From JALYOC01 sp036675345 (lineage in GTDB: Bacteria > Myxococcota > Myxococcia > Myxococcales > Myxococcaceae): 64,000 nt of DNA. Below the pieces are notes generated by a model. The model was not told the origin of the DNA and ran no database searches. It was given only the letters and a program-made list of their open reading frames with translations. The stretch covers positions 1-64,000 of the forward strand of contig JAKFFE010000017.1 in assembly GCA_036675345.1 (NCBI GenBank). The letters are read 5' to 3'. Position numbers and translations under genes: made by a program. Shown here piece by piece: positions 7,906 through 16,491 of this stretch. The number at the start of each line of letters is the position of its first letter. The first letter of the stretch is position 1.

Positions 7906-10519
7906 CGTTAGCCCCCACGACACCCTCTTCCTCTGTAACTGAGGCAGGCACCGAGTCGGCACCCTCGGGTGTCTCGCCATCGAGGTTTGCAGCCTCGTAC
8001 TCGACCGCCGATGCGTGCGTGCCAGGGAACACGATACCCATTCCCAACACATCCATCACTGCGTTCAGGGCCTCGCGCTCCTCTGACCTGCTTGGAGCCG
8101 ACTTCTTCTCGATTGGATAGAGAAGCAGGAGCGGTGGTGCGGAGCGCTTCTGTCGTTCCTCCTTGAAATCCTCCCAACGCGCATCCGATTTCATCGGTGG
8201 GGTGTCCTTGAGGTCGATGAACAGATCCGCCTTGGACATCAGTGCCTTCACGCAGGCATCGTCACCTGAATCCTTGAGCGCACTTCTGACGACCAACTGA
8301 ACCCTGCTTCGCCCCAACTGGTGTTCGCTGAGGCTCCCCTTGTTGGACGTCACGACCGCAACAGTCCACAAAGCCAGTTGATCCGCTGACCGGTCGAGGT
8401 GGTCGATCAGCAGCCTTGTCTCCATCTGCCTGTGGGTGGGATGGACTCTGTACTTGCGCAGGAACCTCACTACGGCCTTGAGTTCCACGTTTCGTATGAT
8501 CTGGGGGGCGGCCTCGTCTGGGGTGCCCTGGGTCAGCAACTCTGAACCGGCTTCCCAGTTGCTCATCAGCCAGAGCCCATCCCTGCGATGGAAGCGCGTC
8601 GTTTGCTGATGTGAACCCGCGTACCCAATCTTGACGGTCTTGGCGTGCCGCCTTTTGGCTGCGGACGTAATGGCCATTCCGGGAATCTTCCGAATTCGCA
8701 CAGCGAAGTCGGTCGGAGTGATCTCCTCTTCCTTGTAGCGAGACATGTCTCGCCGGATTTCGTCTTCAACCGTGGCCAAGTCGAAGAAGGCGTCCCGAAC
8801 AGACTCCTCCATCCAGACGCGAGGAAGATCGCCAAAGCCGGGTCTGAAACCGAACCAGCGTCCCATCTGCATCAAGGTGTCATACTGACTCGATGACCTG
8901 AGGAAGTAGCTCACACTCAGCCCTTCTAGGGTGAGTCCTCGTGCCAAGACATTTCCACCGATCACGAGATATCGACGTCCAGGCTCGGAGTAGCTGATTC
9001 GGCTTGTGCTGCTCCAGTTCTCGACCTTGATCTCGACCGCCGCCGCCACACTGGCAAGAAGAGGCTTGATGCGTTCAAATGGGATCGGCTCCAGGTCGAA
9101 CTCCTCGGGAAGTACACGGTGTTGTTCCTCCTCCCAGAGTTCATCCATTTCCCTAATCGTCTCCGGATCGTCGCCCGCCAAGTGCGCAGCCAAAGTTGCG
9201 AGATGGGGCGAAATAGCATCACGGGTTTTTGTGTGAATTGAGTTTAGCACCGACGTATGCACGAGCATGGTCGAGTGTTCGCTCCCCTGCCCCCTCTCCT
9301 GGCGGGCAGCCGTCGCGAGGATGAAGTAGCGGATTGCGGTCGCCAAGCTCTTGGTGACTGAGAATTCGAAAGTGGTCTTCGTGGCAGCGTTCGGACGCAA
9401 CTGCTCCACCTCCTGATCGGGAACAATCCGGATCATGTCGACGCCAGAGGCGGTATCATCGTGTTCGCCTTCCAAGGCCTTTCGGCCGAAAAGACGTTCC
9501 GCGCCGAAGTAGTTCGGTGGTCGGCTCAGCGGATGAATAAAGTCCCGTGGGTAGAGATCGTCCGTGACTTGCGTGTCGATGAGTAGATTGGCGAAGGGGG
9601 TCGCCGTGTACCCGACGTAAGCCGCTCGCGGCAGACGCTTCAGGATCTCTCGTATGTGGCCGTTGATTCGGGTTACAGCCTTGTCGAGCGCAGCAGAGTT
9701 GACGCTGGCCTGATCGCACTCGTCGTCAATGATCAGAAACGGGGTATCCCTGAGAGTGGCGTCGTCTGTCTGTCGCAATTTCGCGAGTACGCGTCGAAGA
9801 ATTCCGGCGTTCTTCTTGATAACGGCGATTTGTTTGCGGTGGTCGAACGCAAACCCATCTCCCGCACGATGACTGAAATCCCCTTTCTGGTTGTCCGTGT
9901 CGCGCTCAGTCCATCGGTTCCATCGGAGTGGGGCGGCCCCGTAGACGTCGCGATCAAGCCTCTCTTGTGTTTGATTTCTCAGGGTGTCGGTCATCCCTGA
10001 AAGCACCAAGAAGAACTTGAACGGCGTGTCGGCCGCCTTGGCCACTACAGAGGCGATGTTGCCCGTCTTGCCACTCTGGACGTAGCCGACGACGAGCCCG
10101 CGGGTTGAGAACTTCGCCCTCCCCGGATTGTCGAGGAGGGAAACAACGGCGTTGGATTCTTCATCTACACGGGAGATGTCTGCTTCTGTCCGTCCACTGT
10201 CCACAAGGAGTCGCTTGAGACCATTCCAAGTCTCCGAGTCATCTGACGGACCGGCGTACCAGTTCTCACGTCCGAATCGGAATGCGATGCGCTTGACATA
10301 CGCGACCTTGTCCACTTTGGCTTGAAGGGAGGCCTTGGCAATTGCCAAGGCAGACAACCTCTGGGCAAGGCGCTCGGGTTCGCGGGCTCCATCGGCACGC
10401 TCTTGGGCATCGACTCCTCTCGCGGCTTCTTCGAGAGTCAGCCCCTTTACGATGGCGTCCCTAATTCGGACCTCTAGATTTCGCGCCCATTGCGCGAGGA
10501 TGTCGTTCGAGTTGCTCAA
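7898..10519 (-). CDS. Z1 domain P-loop ATPase (SF2 helicase-like)
   Basis: An 873-residue protein with a helicase-like ATPase core: Walker A GYVQSGKT (residues 145-152), Walker B IIDDECDQ (263-270), motif III-like GYTATPFA (303-310), and the family hallmark GGNVLARGLTLEGLS followed by QMGRWFGFRPG (motifs V and VI). This is the Z1 family, found with MutL/MORC-type ATPases and Dcm or Vsr genes in restriction-modification-like operons. The start is a TTG at 10519 with GGGGGA nine bases upstream; no better ATG lies near. It probably translocates on or remodels DNA for the nuclease encoded next (inference). Confidence 0.92.
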   Translation of the reverse strand: MSNSNDILAQWARNLEVRIRDAIVKGLTLEEAARGVDAQERADGAREPERLAQRLSALAIAKASLQAKVDKVAYVKRIAFRFGRENWYAGPSDDSETWNGLKRLLVDSGRTEADISRVDEESNAVVSLLDNPGRAKFSTRGLVVGYVQSGKTGNIASVVAKAADTPFKFFLVLSGMTDTLRNQTQERLDRDVYGAAPLRWNRWTERDTDNQKGDFSHRAGDGFAFDHRKQIAVIKKNAGILRRVLAKLRQTDDATLRDTPFLIIDDECDQASVNSAALDKAVTRINGHIREILKRLPRAAYVGYTATPFANLLIDTQVTDDLYPRDFIHPLSRPPNYFGAERLFGRKALEGEHDDTASGVDMIRIVPDQEVEQLRPNAATKTTFEFSVTKSLATAIRYFILATAARQERGQGSEHSTMLVHTSVLNSIHTKTRDAISPHLATLAAHLAGDDPETIREMDELWEEEQHRVLPEEFDLEPIPFERIKPLLASVAAAVEIKVENWSSTSRISYSEPGRRYLVIGGNVLARGLTLEGLSVSYFLRSSSQYDTLMQMGRWFGFRPGFGDLPRVWMEESVRDAFFDLATVEDEIRRDMSRYKEEEITPTDFAVRIRKIPGMAITSAAKRRHAKTVKIGYAGSHQQTTRFHRRDGLWLMSNWEAGSELLTQGTPDEAAPQIIRNVELKAVVRFLRKYRVHPTHRQMETRLLIDHLDRSADQLALWTVAVVTSNKGSLSEHQLGRSRVQLVVRSALKDSGDDACVKALMSKADLFIDLKDTPPMKSDARWEDFKEERQKRSAPPLLLLYPIEKKSAPSRSEEREALNAVMDVLGMGIVFPGTHASAVEYEAANLDGETPEGADSVPASVTEEEGVVGANGA

Positions 10520-10651
10520 TTTCGCGCGTCCCCCGGAAGTCTAGTGGTGTGGGTATTGCCTGCACATAAGGCATCCCATCGTACCCCCGAGCGATTCTTG
10601 TTGCTGATTAAGAGCCCGAGCATCTTCTGAGGGCCGGCTCCAGTTCAGCAC
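10520..10651. other. Only sizeable gap inside the defence operon
   Basis: These 132 bases separate the Vsr-side cassette from the Z1-side module; every other junction in the operon overlaps or is under 20 bases. An internal promoter for the Z1 module could sit here, but I cannot point to a convincing -35/-10 pair. A G-rich ribosome binding site for the TTG start of Z1 lies at the left end. Confidence 0.5.
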
Positions 10652-10894
10652 CTAATCCCACATGAAGGAGAACGCGTCAGGACTGAAGGGGGCCGTTGCT
10701 CGCGGCCGGGACAGTTCGCTCCCGCCGCACCCTGCCAAGCTTCTGGGTTGTGCGGGGACCCCGCTCAACACGCGTAGCACCTGGTCGATGAAGGTCCGAA
10801 AGGAGCCGGATTTCCCAGCCGTCCCGCGCAGGGTCGGGATGAACACGGACGACTCGCCACGCAGGTCGGTATCGCCGTGGTCCTCCTTGGGCAC
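10652..10894 (-). CDS. Small ORF overlapping the Vsr tail in another frame
   Basis: This 80-residue frame (GTG at 10894) overlaps the last 72 codons of the vsr frame. Over about 50 codons its third positions are roughly 80% G/C, against about 50% in the vsr frame, so it looks like the real coding frame over this stretch. The product (containing SVFIPTLRGTAGKSGSFRTF) is not one I recognise. Two readings fit: a separate small gene that starts inside vsr, or the true C-terminus of Vsr displaced by a frameshift or sequencing error. There is no clear ribosome binding site before the GTG, which slightly favours the second reading. Confidence 0.5.
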   Translation of the reverse strand: MPKEDHGDTDLRGESSVFIPTLRGTAGKSGSFRTFIDQVLRVLSGVPAQPRSLAGCGGSELSRPRATAPFSPDAFSFMWD

Positions 10895-11285
10895 AGGCCA
10901 AGATCGCAGTGGTCACTCGAACAGGCGTCTGCCGCACTTCATGTTCCCAAAAACGGAGCACTCTCCACCCCGCGTCGACGAGGGCGGTGACCTGCTTTCG
11001 ATCCCTCTCCACATTCTCGCTGAGCTTCCGATCCCAGAACTCCTGACGTGATTGCGGCCGGACGTAGTGATCCGGGCACCCGTGCCAGAAGCATCCGTCG
11101 ATGTAGACCACCATCTTCTGTCGGGTGAAGACCAGGTCGGGTCGGCCGCCCGGGGTCCTTGCGTGAATCCGGTAGCGCAAACCTGAAGCCCATAGAAGGC
11201 GCCGCACGATCAGCTCTGGAGTGGTGTTGACGCCGCTGATGCGGGCCATCTGCTCGGACCTCGTTAGGGGGCGCCCCTTACTCAC
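10677..11285 (-). CDS. vsr: Very short patch repair (Vsr) endonuclease
   Basis: Vsr nicks DNA at T:G mismatches produced when 5-methylcytosine deaminates and so protects sites modified by Dcm-type enzymes. Family motifs are present: RSEQMARISGVNTTPE at the N-terminus, GRPDLVF with the catalytic Asp at about 50, DGCFWHGCPDHY (62-73) and the late FWEHEV. I chose the GTG at 11285, which overlaps the methyltransferase stop by 8 bp, since the residues before the internal ATG at 11249 match the usual Vsr start (PLTRSEQ). The Vsr fold ends near residue 130. The remaining 72 codons have poor codon usage and overlap a better frame, so the true C-terminus is uncertain. Confidence 0.88.
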   Translation of the reverse strand: MSKGRPLTRSEQMARISGVNTTPELIVRRLLWASGLRYRIHARTPGGRPDLVFTRQKMVVYIDGCFWHGCPDHYVRPQSRQEFWDRKLSENVERDRKQVTALVDAGWRVLRFWEHEVRQTPVRVTTAILACAQGGPRRYRPAWRVVRVHPDPARDGWEIRLLSDLHRPGATRVERGPRTTQKLGRVRRERTVPAASNGPLQS

Positions 11286-12660
11286 GTTCCCACTGTGGGT
11301 GGGATGGACTGAAGCCCAGACGCCTGAGCACCTCCGTGGCCACCGCCCAGGACAAGAGGGGCGGAACCGCATTTCCAATCTGTCGGAAACAGTCGCCCAT
11401 GTTCCCGTGGAACTGGAATGCATCCGGAAACGACTGAATCCGCGCAGCCTCCCGGATCGAGATAGCCCGCGCCTGCCCACCGTCGTAGTGGATGTGTGAG
11501 TACGCATCCTTCGAGAGGTGGGCAGGGATGGTCCAGGACGGCTGTTCCGGAACCAGCTTTCGCCATTTGTCTTTGAAGATTCCCACCGGGTATGGGGGCA
11601 CGTAGCGCCTCTCAAGATCCTCGTAGCCGATGGTGCCGATGGCCGGGGCCTCAGACCCCAGTGAATCAAGGGCTTCCTGGAATCGGGTCCGGGCGATTGC
11701 CAATGCCTCGGTGTACCGGTCTCCTGGATTCATCCGGGCAAAGGTTCCGTAGTCCCGTGGAGTACGGCGGATGACGTGATCGAGGACCGCCCTCGGGGGC
11801 CTGAACCCTGGCCATCCCCTCATCAGCCGGGCGTAGGGCGCCTTTGCGGGTAGCCGATACGGGGTGCGCTTCCGGAAGTCCCCGCGAGGGGCCGGGGCAC
11901 CCGAGAGGTGGTCCGTAATCTGTGCGAGGTCTCTCAGCGCCTCTCCCACCGACGTTGCAGTCCGGGTCGCCCCTCGGGCATCGACGTCGAGTTCGGTGTG
12001 GATGTCCTCGAAGGGCAGGAAGAGCTCCTGCTCGGGGCGCACGTAACCAGACGGAAGGTCCGCTACGTGTGTGGTGGGAGGCAGAGCGGGTCGGATGCCG
12101 AGGTCCCGACGGAAGCCAACGAAGAAGAGCCGCTCCCGATACTGCGGTACTCCGAACCACGCTGCGTTGAGCGCCGCATAGCCGACCTGGTAGCCGCGAC
12201 TGGACAGGTCGGCCGAGGCCTCGTCGGCAACGCTGCGGCCCTCAACCGAGAGCATGCCCGGCACGTTTTCCATGACGATGGCGCGGGGCTTCCAGAGTTC
12301 GGCCGCGTCCAGGAAGCGCTTGTAGAGCCCGTTGCGCGCGTCCTTCGCATGGCTCTCATCCGAGAGGCTCTGCAGCTTGCCGCGCCCAACGCGTGAGAAG
12401 CCCTGACACGGGGGGCCTCCAATGAGGATGTCTGGAGGCGTCGCGACCAGCGACCCAAGATCCAGTTCCTCGAGATTCCCCTCGTCTCCGAATCGGACGA
12501 CGGGCGGGACGTCCTGCAATTCCGAGAAGTTGCGTCGGAAGGTCAGCCCCGCGGCTTCGTCAAAGTCCACACCCGCGTCAATCCGACAGCCCGCGGCGTG
12601 GAAGCCGAGGGAGAACCCACCGGCCCCACAGAACAGGTCCACGACTCTTGGCTTCTCCAC
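11278..12660 (-). CDS. DNA (cytosine-5) methyltransferase, Dcm type
   Basis: A complete C5 methyltransferase of 460 residues. Motif I is DLFCGAGGFSLGF (8-20) and motif IV GGPPCQGFS holds the catalytic Cys at about 85. MENVPG forms motif VI, QYRERLFFVG motif VIII, and GNAVPPLLSWA motif X at the C-terminus. The stretch between motifs VIII and IX should read the target site, which cannot be predicted here. The GTG start at 12660 lies 19 bases after the GHKL gene. With vsr coupled directly downstream, the pair resembles dcm-vsr: methylation plus repair of its deamination products. It may mark self DNA for the rest of the operon (inference). Confidence 0.93.
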   Translation of the reverse strand: MEKPRVVDLFCGAGGFSLGFHAAGCRIDAGVDFDEAAGLTFRRNFSELQDVPPVVRFGDEGNLEELDLGSLVATPPDILIGGPPCQGFSRVGRGKLQSLSDESHAKDARNGLYKRFLDAAELWKPRAIVMENVPGMLSVEGRSVADEASADLSSRGYQVGYAALNAAWFGVPQYRERLFFVGFRRDLGIRPALPPTTHVADLPSGYVRPEQELFLPFEDIHTELDVDARGATRTATSVGEALRDLAQITDHLSGAPAPRGDFRKRTPYRLPAKAPYARLMRGWPGFRPPRAVLDHVIRRTPRDYGTFARMNPGDRYTEALAIARTRFQEALDSLGSEAPAIGTIGYEDLERRYVPPYPVGIFKDKWRKLVPEQPSWTIPAHLSKDAYSHIHYDGGQARAISIREAARIQSFPDAFQFHGNMGDCFRQIGNAVPPLLSWAVATEVLRRLGFSPSHPQWERE

Positions 12661-12679
12661 CAGAGTCTCTTACCGCCGA

Positions 12680-14755
12680 TCAGGCTCCGGGTGAACGGGT
12701 GGCTCGTGAGCGCTTCCGGGGCAGCCGGATTTCGATGGTCGCTCCCCTCCTCCGCCCATCTCCGACGGCCCGGAGGCTTCCCCCATGCTTGGCGATCAGG
12801 TTCCGAGCGATGGCCAGGCCCATCCCCCGTCCCCCTTCGCGCAGGGTGAACAGCGGTTCGAACACCTTCTCCAGAGCCCGCTCCGGGATTCCCTCTCCGT
12901 TATCCCGGAACAACATTGTGCAGTGGGTGGGGTCCGCGGAAACCACGACTTCAATCCGCGGGTCCACCCCCTTGGCAGTCCACTGCAGGGAGTTGGTCAG
13001 CAAGGTGTGCAGGACCAGTCTCAGGTTTTCTGGCCCCATATCCACCCGGAGGAGTCCGGAGGTCTTCCAGGCAATCTCAAGGCTGCCGCTCTGGGCATCC
13101 ACCAGGGGTCCAAACAGCACCTTGAAGGTCCTCAGTTCCGCTCGGATGTCGACCGCCCGGCGACGGACGCCCGAAGCAGATCGGAGCGCGTCCATCATGG
13201 AGACCCGGGAGTCCAGCCAGCGGATCGACTCCTCCAGTCCGAGCAGAGGTCCGGTTGCAGGGGTGATCCCGACCAGATGCTTCCGGATCTGCGCAGTGCT
13301 CGATTGGATGCGCTCGAAGACCTCACCTGCCTCAACGGTCAGGGTTGCCATGGCCTGTCCCAGCCCAGCCAGGTCCGAGTAGCCGGCAATCAGTCGGTCC
13401 TGGTCGCTCGACTTCCGCGCGAATTCCTCGGCGAGACGGTTCGCAGCGCCTCGAAGCCTGATCGCCAATTTCCCTTCAGCCGCGGCAGAGAGTTCCCGCA
13501 GCTCGGTGACGATGGGCTCTTCGACCTGGGACCGCTGCAAGGCCTCATGTCGTCCCGTGGAGGCCTTCTTCTCCACTGGATGTCGGACCGTCTGTCTCTC
13601 GCCCTCCAACAGGCTCAGGGCGAAGTGCATGAACCGGCGGAGGTCATTGAGGGCCTCGTTGTGGATCAATCCCTCGCGATTCGTCTGGTCGCGCAGCTCC
13701 GGATTGGCCTGCTGGGTGATCTCCACAAAACCGACCACCTGGTTGTTGCTCAGACGCAGAACCGGGTTGTTGACCCGACGCTGGTCCAGGCGGAGCCAAT
13801 CGTCGTGGGGCTCGCCATAGGGCCAGACCCGGAAACCATCCCGGTAGATGCTGATCCCGCACCACTCCTTGAGCCAGGCGCGGACCTCCATGCGGGGGCC
13901 GATGCGGGCTACGGCCTCGGTCTCGAGGTCGAAACCGAAGATCCGCACGCGAACGGGACCACAACCCAGCTGCGAGCCATTCCACCTGTGGGTCACCGCT
14001 TCCCCACCGTTGAGCCGCACGCTCAGCGTCTCGGCCCCGTCAAACGAGGCTTCAATCCGATACGGCGACTTGTCGAGGAAGTCGGTGTGGAGCTCGCCGG
14101 CGTACTGGGGGAACTCATCGGACTCGATGGCGATGGTGAAGTCGTCACGCTCGAGGAAGGGGGACTTCAGGCGGGACAGCCGGGTGGAGAGCCGGCGGAA
14201 GGTCCGCTCCGTCCAGACCTCCCGGAGCCCGGTGATCCGCAAGGCAGTGCCCTGCTTTGCGATCTCCTTCGCGGGCCGGATCTCCCATTGGCTGGTGACA
14301 TCCCCCAGCATGGCGGACTCGTCATCGAAGGCATCCCAATCGAAGGTGGCGCAGACCTCGCTGGCGGTCCCCGTCTTCCGGGACATCAGCTCCAGTCGCC
14401 GACCGAGCTTGTCCGCCGCAAAGCGACCAAGCCCCTTCTCCCCCAGCAGCCACCGCCCCTTGGGGGTGACCTTCCGCGCCAGTCCGCGCTTGGTGGAACC
14501 AGCGGGCTCCATCCAGCCGCCAAGCAACGTCTCCCGATCCATTCCGCAGCCATCATCGGTCACGACGATGGTGCCACCTTCCGCGGTGACCCCCTGGAAG
14601 GAGATGGTCACCCGGCTGGCATCTGCATCGTGCGCGTTCTTGACCAGCTCGGTGACCGCGACGACCTCGTCGCTGATCAGCTCGGAGCCGATCAATTTCA
14701 ACAGTCGCGCCCGTGGCTTGAACGTCGCAAACCCTGACTTCAGCTCGGCACTCAT
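12680..14755 (-). CDS. Double GHKL ATPase (N-terminal HSP90-like, C-terminal histidine kinase-like)
   Basis: The 691-residue protein has two ATPase domains. The N-terminal one has the N-box TELVKNAHDADASRV, G1 TDDGCGM and lid GEKGLGRFAADKLG, as in the MORC/HSP90-like group. The C-terminal one has LLTNSLQWTAKG, RDNGEGIPE and GGRGMGLAIARNL, as in sensor kinases, but no phosphoacceptor His box was seen. I chose the ATG at 14755: it follows the upstream TAG by two bases and has an AAGGAGG ribosome site. The longer frame to 14842 runs into the neighbour. Such proteins accompany Dcm enzymes in operons described with MORC-type ATPases. They probably couple ATP state to DNA recognition (inference). 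Confidence 0.85.
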   Translation of the reverse strand: MSAELKSGFATFKPRARLLKLIGSELISDEVVAVTELVKNAHDADASRVTISFQGVTAEGGTIVVTDDGCGMDRETLLGGWMEPAGSTKRGLARKVTPKGRWLLGEKGLGRFAADKLGRRLELMSRKTGTASEVCATFDWDAFDDESAMLGDVTSQWEIRPAKEIAKQGTALRITGLREVWTERTFRRLSTRLSRLKSPFLERDDFTIAIESDEFPQYAGELHTDFLDKSPYRIEASFDGAETLSVRLNGGEAVTHRWNGSQLGCGPVRVRIFGFDLETEAVARIGPRMEVRAWLKEWCGISIYRDGFRVWPYGEPHDDWLRLDQRRVNNPVLRLSNNQVVGFVEITQQANPELRDQTNREGLIHNEALNDLRRFMHFALSLLEGERQTVRHPVEKKASTGRHEALQRSQVEEPIVTELRELSAAAEGKLAIRLRGAANRLAEEFARKSSDQDRLIAGYSDLAGLGQAMATLTVEAGEVFERIQSSTAQIRKHLVGITPATGPLLGLEESIRWLDSRVSMMDALRSASGVRRRAVDIRAELRTFKVLFGPLVDAQSGSLEIAWKTSGLLRVDMGPENLRLVLHTLLTNSLQWTAKGVDPRIEVVVSADPTHCTMLFRDNGEGIPERALEKVFEPLFTLREGGRGMGLAIARNLIAKHGGSLRAVGDGRRRGATIEIRLPRKRSRATRSPGA

Positions 14756-14757
14756 AC

Positions 14758-16491
14758 CTACCCCTCCTTCAAGACACTCAAGAACCGCTTGGCGATGGCC
14801 TGACCAAGAACCGGGGGAACGGCGTTCCCCACCTGGATCCACTGGTCGGACGGCGAACCACAGAAGATGAAATCATCCGGGAACGACTGCAGACGCGCAG
14901 CCTCCCGGATGGAGATGGAGCGGGTCTGGAACGGATGGATGTAGCCATTCCCGTCCTTCGCCAGGTGGGACACGATGGTCTTGGACGGTCGATCCGGACG
15001 AAGCCTGGCGTACTTGTCATCGAAGACGTCGCGTCGGTACTTCATCAGATCCCCACGTCCGTACCGCTCGATGGCATGGACGCTGTCCTCGCCCGGCTTG
15101 AGCAGCGCGTAGAGCTCGAGGTCGTTCTCGTTGTGGTACCGGACGAAGTGGTTCCACAGCAGCGGAGAGGCATCCAGCAGACGGAACTTCGACAGGTACC
15201 GACGCAGCCGCAGATCGGTCGGGGGAATGGTCCGGACCCACCGGTCGACCCCTACTCCTTCACCAGCTGCCCGCTCGGGAAGGTCGAAGATGGCCTCAAT
15301 CAGTCCCACCGGAGGGAGTGCATCCGGGTCGAAGTCGCTCCTCCGGATGTTCTGGTACTCCTCGAAGGGCTGTGTGGGCGTCGTGGGGCCTTTGGAGGCC
15401 ACCAGGAAGGTCCGGATCCGATCCTGGGGAACGCCAAAGGCCGGAGCAAAGAGGCGCCAGCGAGCGGTCTTGTACCCGCCCTTCTCCAGCATGCCGGCCG
15501 CGGCATCCAGGAAGCTCTCGTCGTGCTTCCGGGCTGTCTCCATTCCCGGGACGTTCTCCATTAGGAACAACCGGGGCCGGACCTCGAGCGTCAAGCGCAC
15601 CAGGTGTTCGAAGAGGAAGTTCCGGGCATCGTGGGTGGCCCGATAGCCCGTCAGATTCGTCTTGGAGCGCATCCCTGCGCGCGAGAAGCCCTGACACGGC
15701 GGAGCGCCGAGGATCAAATCCGGCGGACGCCCTCCGTTGAGGTCCAGGACCTGTGAGGCCTTGACCTCGGTGATGTCCATCGCCACCACCGACGCGTCAG
15801 GGGTCTCCGGATGGTTGAGCCTGTAGGTGCGCATCGCGACATCGTTGAGGTCGAATGCACCCAGGCTGCGCAGGCCCGCCCGACGGAATCCCTCGGAGAG
15901 CCCGCCCGCACCGGCAAAGAAGTCGACAAAGGTCGGGGCACCACTGCGCTCCCCCTCGGCAGCCGACTCCTTCCGGAAGAACGAGCAGGCCTTCCTCAGG
16001 TCACAGGACCCGCAGGCCGGTTCGCGCTCCGTGCAGTTCGTCTCTCCGTGGACCGAGAGCAGGGCCGCCAGCTCGCCGCCGACGATGGGGGCAGAGAGAA
16101 CCTCCTCGGGCGAGAACAGGTCGAAGGCCTCGCGGAACAACCCCAACCGTCCGAGAACCCGGGTCGCAACCCGGGAGTCCCCTCCGGATGCAGCCCCGGA
16201 GCCCGGATGAACCAACCCGAGGACGCGGAGGACCTCGCGCATCCGGCTGATGCCCTCGTCCACCATCTCCCGTGCGGGTTCGATCGCGAGCTTGCGCTGT
16301 TCAGCGAGCCGCTTCGCCGCGCGATGCCGCCACTCCTTGAGCGCCTCGGGAAGGATCCGGACGCGGTGGAAGACATCCCCCCGCTCCTGAGGCTCGAAGA
16401 CCCAGCTTGAAGAGGCTTCAGCAACCGGTGCTGGCGCCTGGGTCTTTCCCTTCTTCTTGCGCGGGGCAGCAACCACCGAGGACCGACTCAT
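14758..16491 (-). CDS. C5-cytosine methyltransferase with endonuclease III-like Fe-S N-terminus
   Basis: Residues about 185-577 are a full C5 methyltransferase: motif I VDFFAGAGGLSEGF, motif IV GAPPCQGFS (Cys about 266), MENVPG (about 311-316), and the C-terminal GNAVPPVLGQAIA. The N-terminal third is unusual. DSRVATRVLGRLGL (105-118) resembles the catalytic-Asp segment of HhH-GPD glycosylases. SVHGETNC continues into C-x6-C-x2-C-x5-C (Cys 153, 160, 163, 169), the exact [4Fe-4S] spacing of endonuclease III and MutY. The usual hairpin LPGVG is not visible, so the glycosylase part may be reduced. A basic low-complexity tail opens the protein. ATG at 16491 overlaps the HTH gene as ATGA. Confidence 0.9.
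   Translation of the reverse strand: MSRSSVVAAPRKKKGKTQAPAPVAEASSSWVFEPQERGDVFHRVRILPEALKEWRHRAAKRLAEQRKLAIEPAREMVDEGISRMREVLRVLGLVHPGSGAASGGDSRVATRVLGRLGLFREAFDLFSPEEVLSAPIVGGELAALLSVHGETNCTEREPACGSCDLRKACSFFRKESAAEGERSGAPTFVDFFAGAGGLSEGFRRAGLRSLGAFDLNDVAMRTYRLNHPETPDASVVAMDITEVKASQVLDLNGGRPPDLILGAPPCQGFSRAGMRSKTNLTGYRATHDARNFLFEHLVRLTLEVRPRLFLMENVPGMETARKHDESFLDAAAGMLEKGGYKTARWRLFAPAFGVPQDRIRTFLVASKGPTTPTQPFEEYQNIRRSDFDPDALPPVGLIEAIFDLPERAAGEGVGVDRWVRTIPPTDLRLRRYLSKFRLLDASPLLWNHFVRYHNENDLELYALLKPGEDSVHAIERYGRGDLMKYRRDVFDDKYARLRPDRPSKTIVSHLAKDGNGYIHPFQTRSISIREAARLQSFPDDFIFCGSPSDQWIQVGNAVPPVLGQAIAKRFLSVLKEG

Noticed and set aside
7906..8052. Longer start for the PD-(D/E)XK nuclease
   Set aside because: The extra residues lie inside the Z1 gene in another frame and look unnatural (MCWEWVSCSLARTHRRSS); the GTG at 7905 gives the usual coupled overlap.
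12785..14737. 650-residue plus-strand frame
   Set aside because: Antisense to the double GHKL ATPase, whose motifs are unambiguous.
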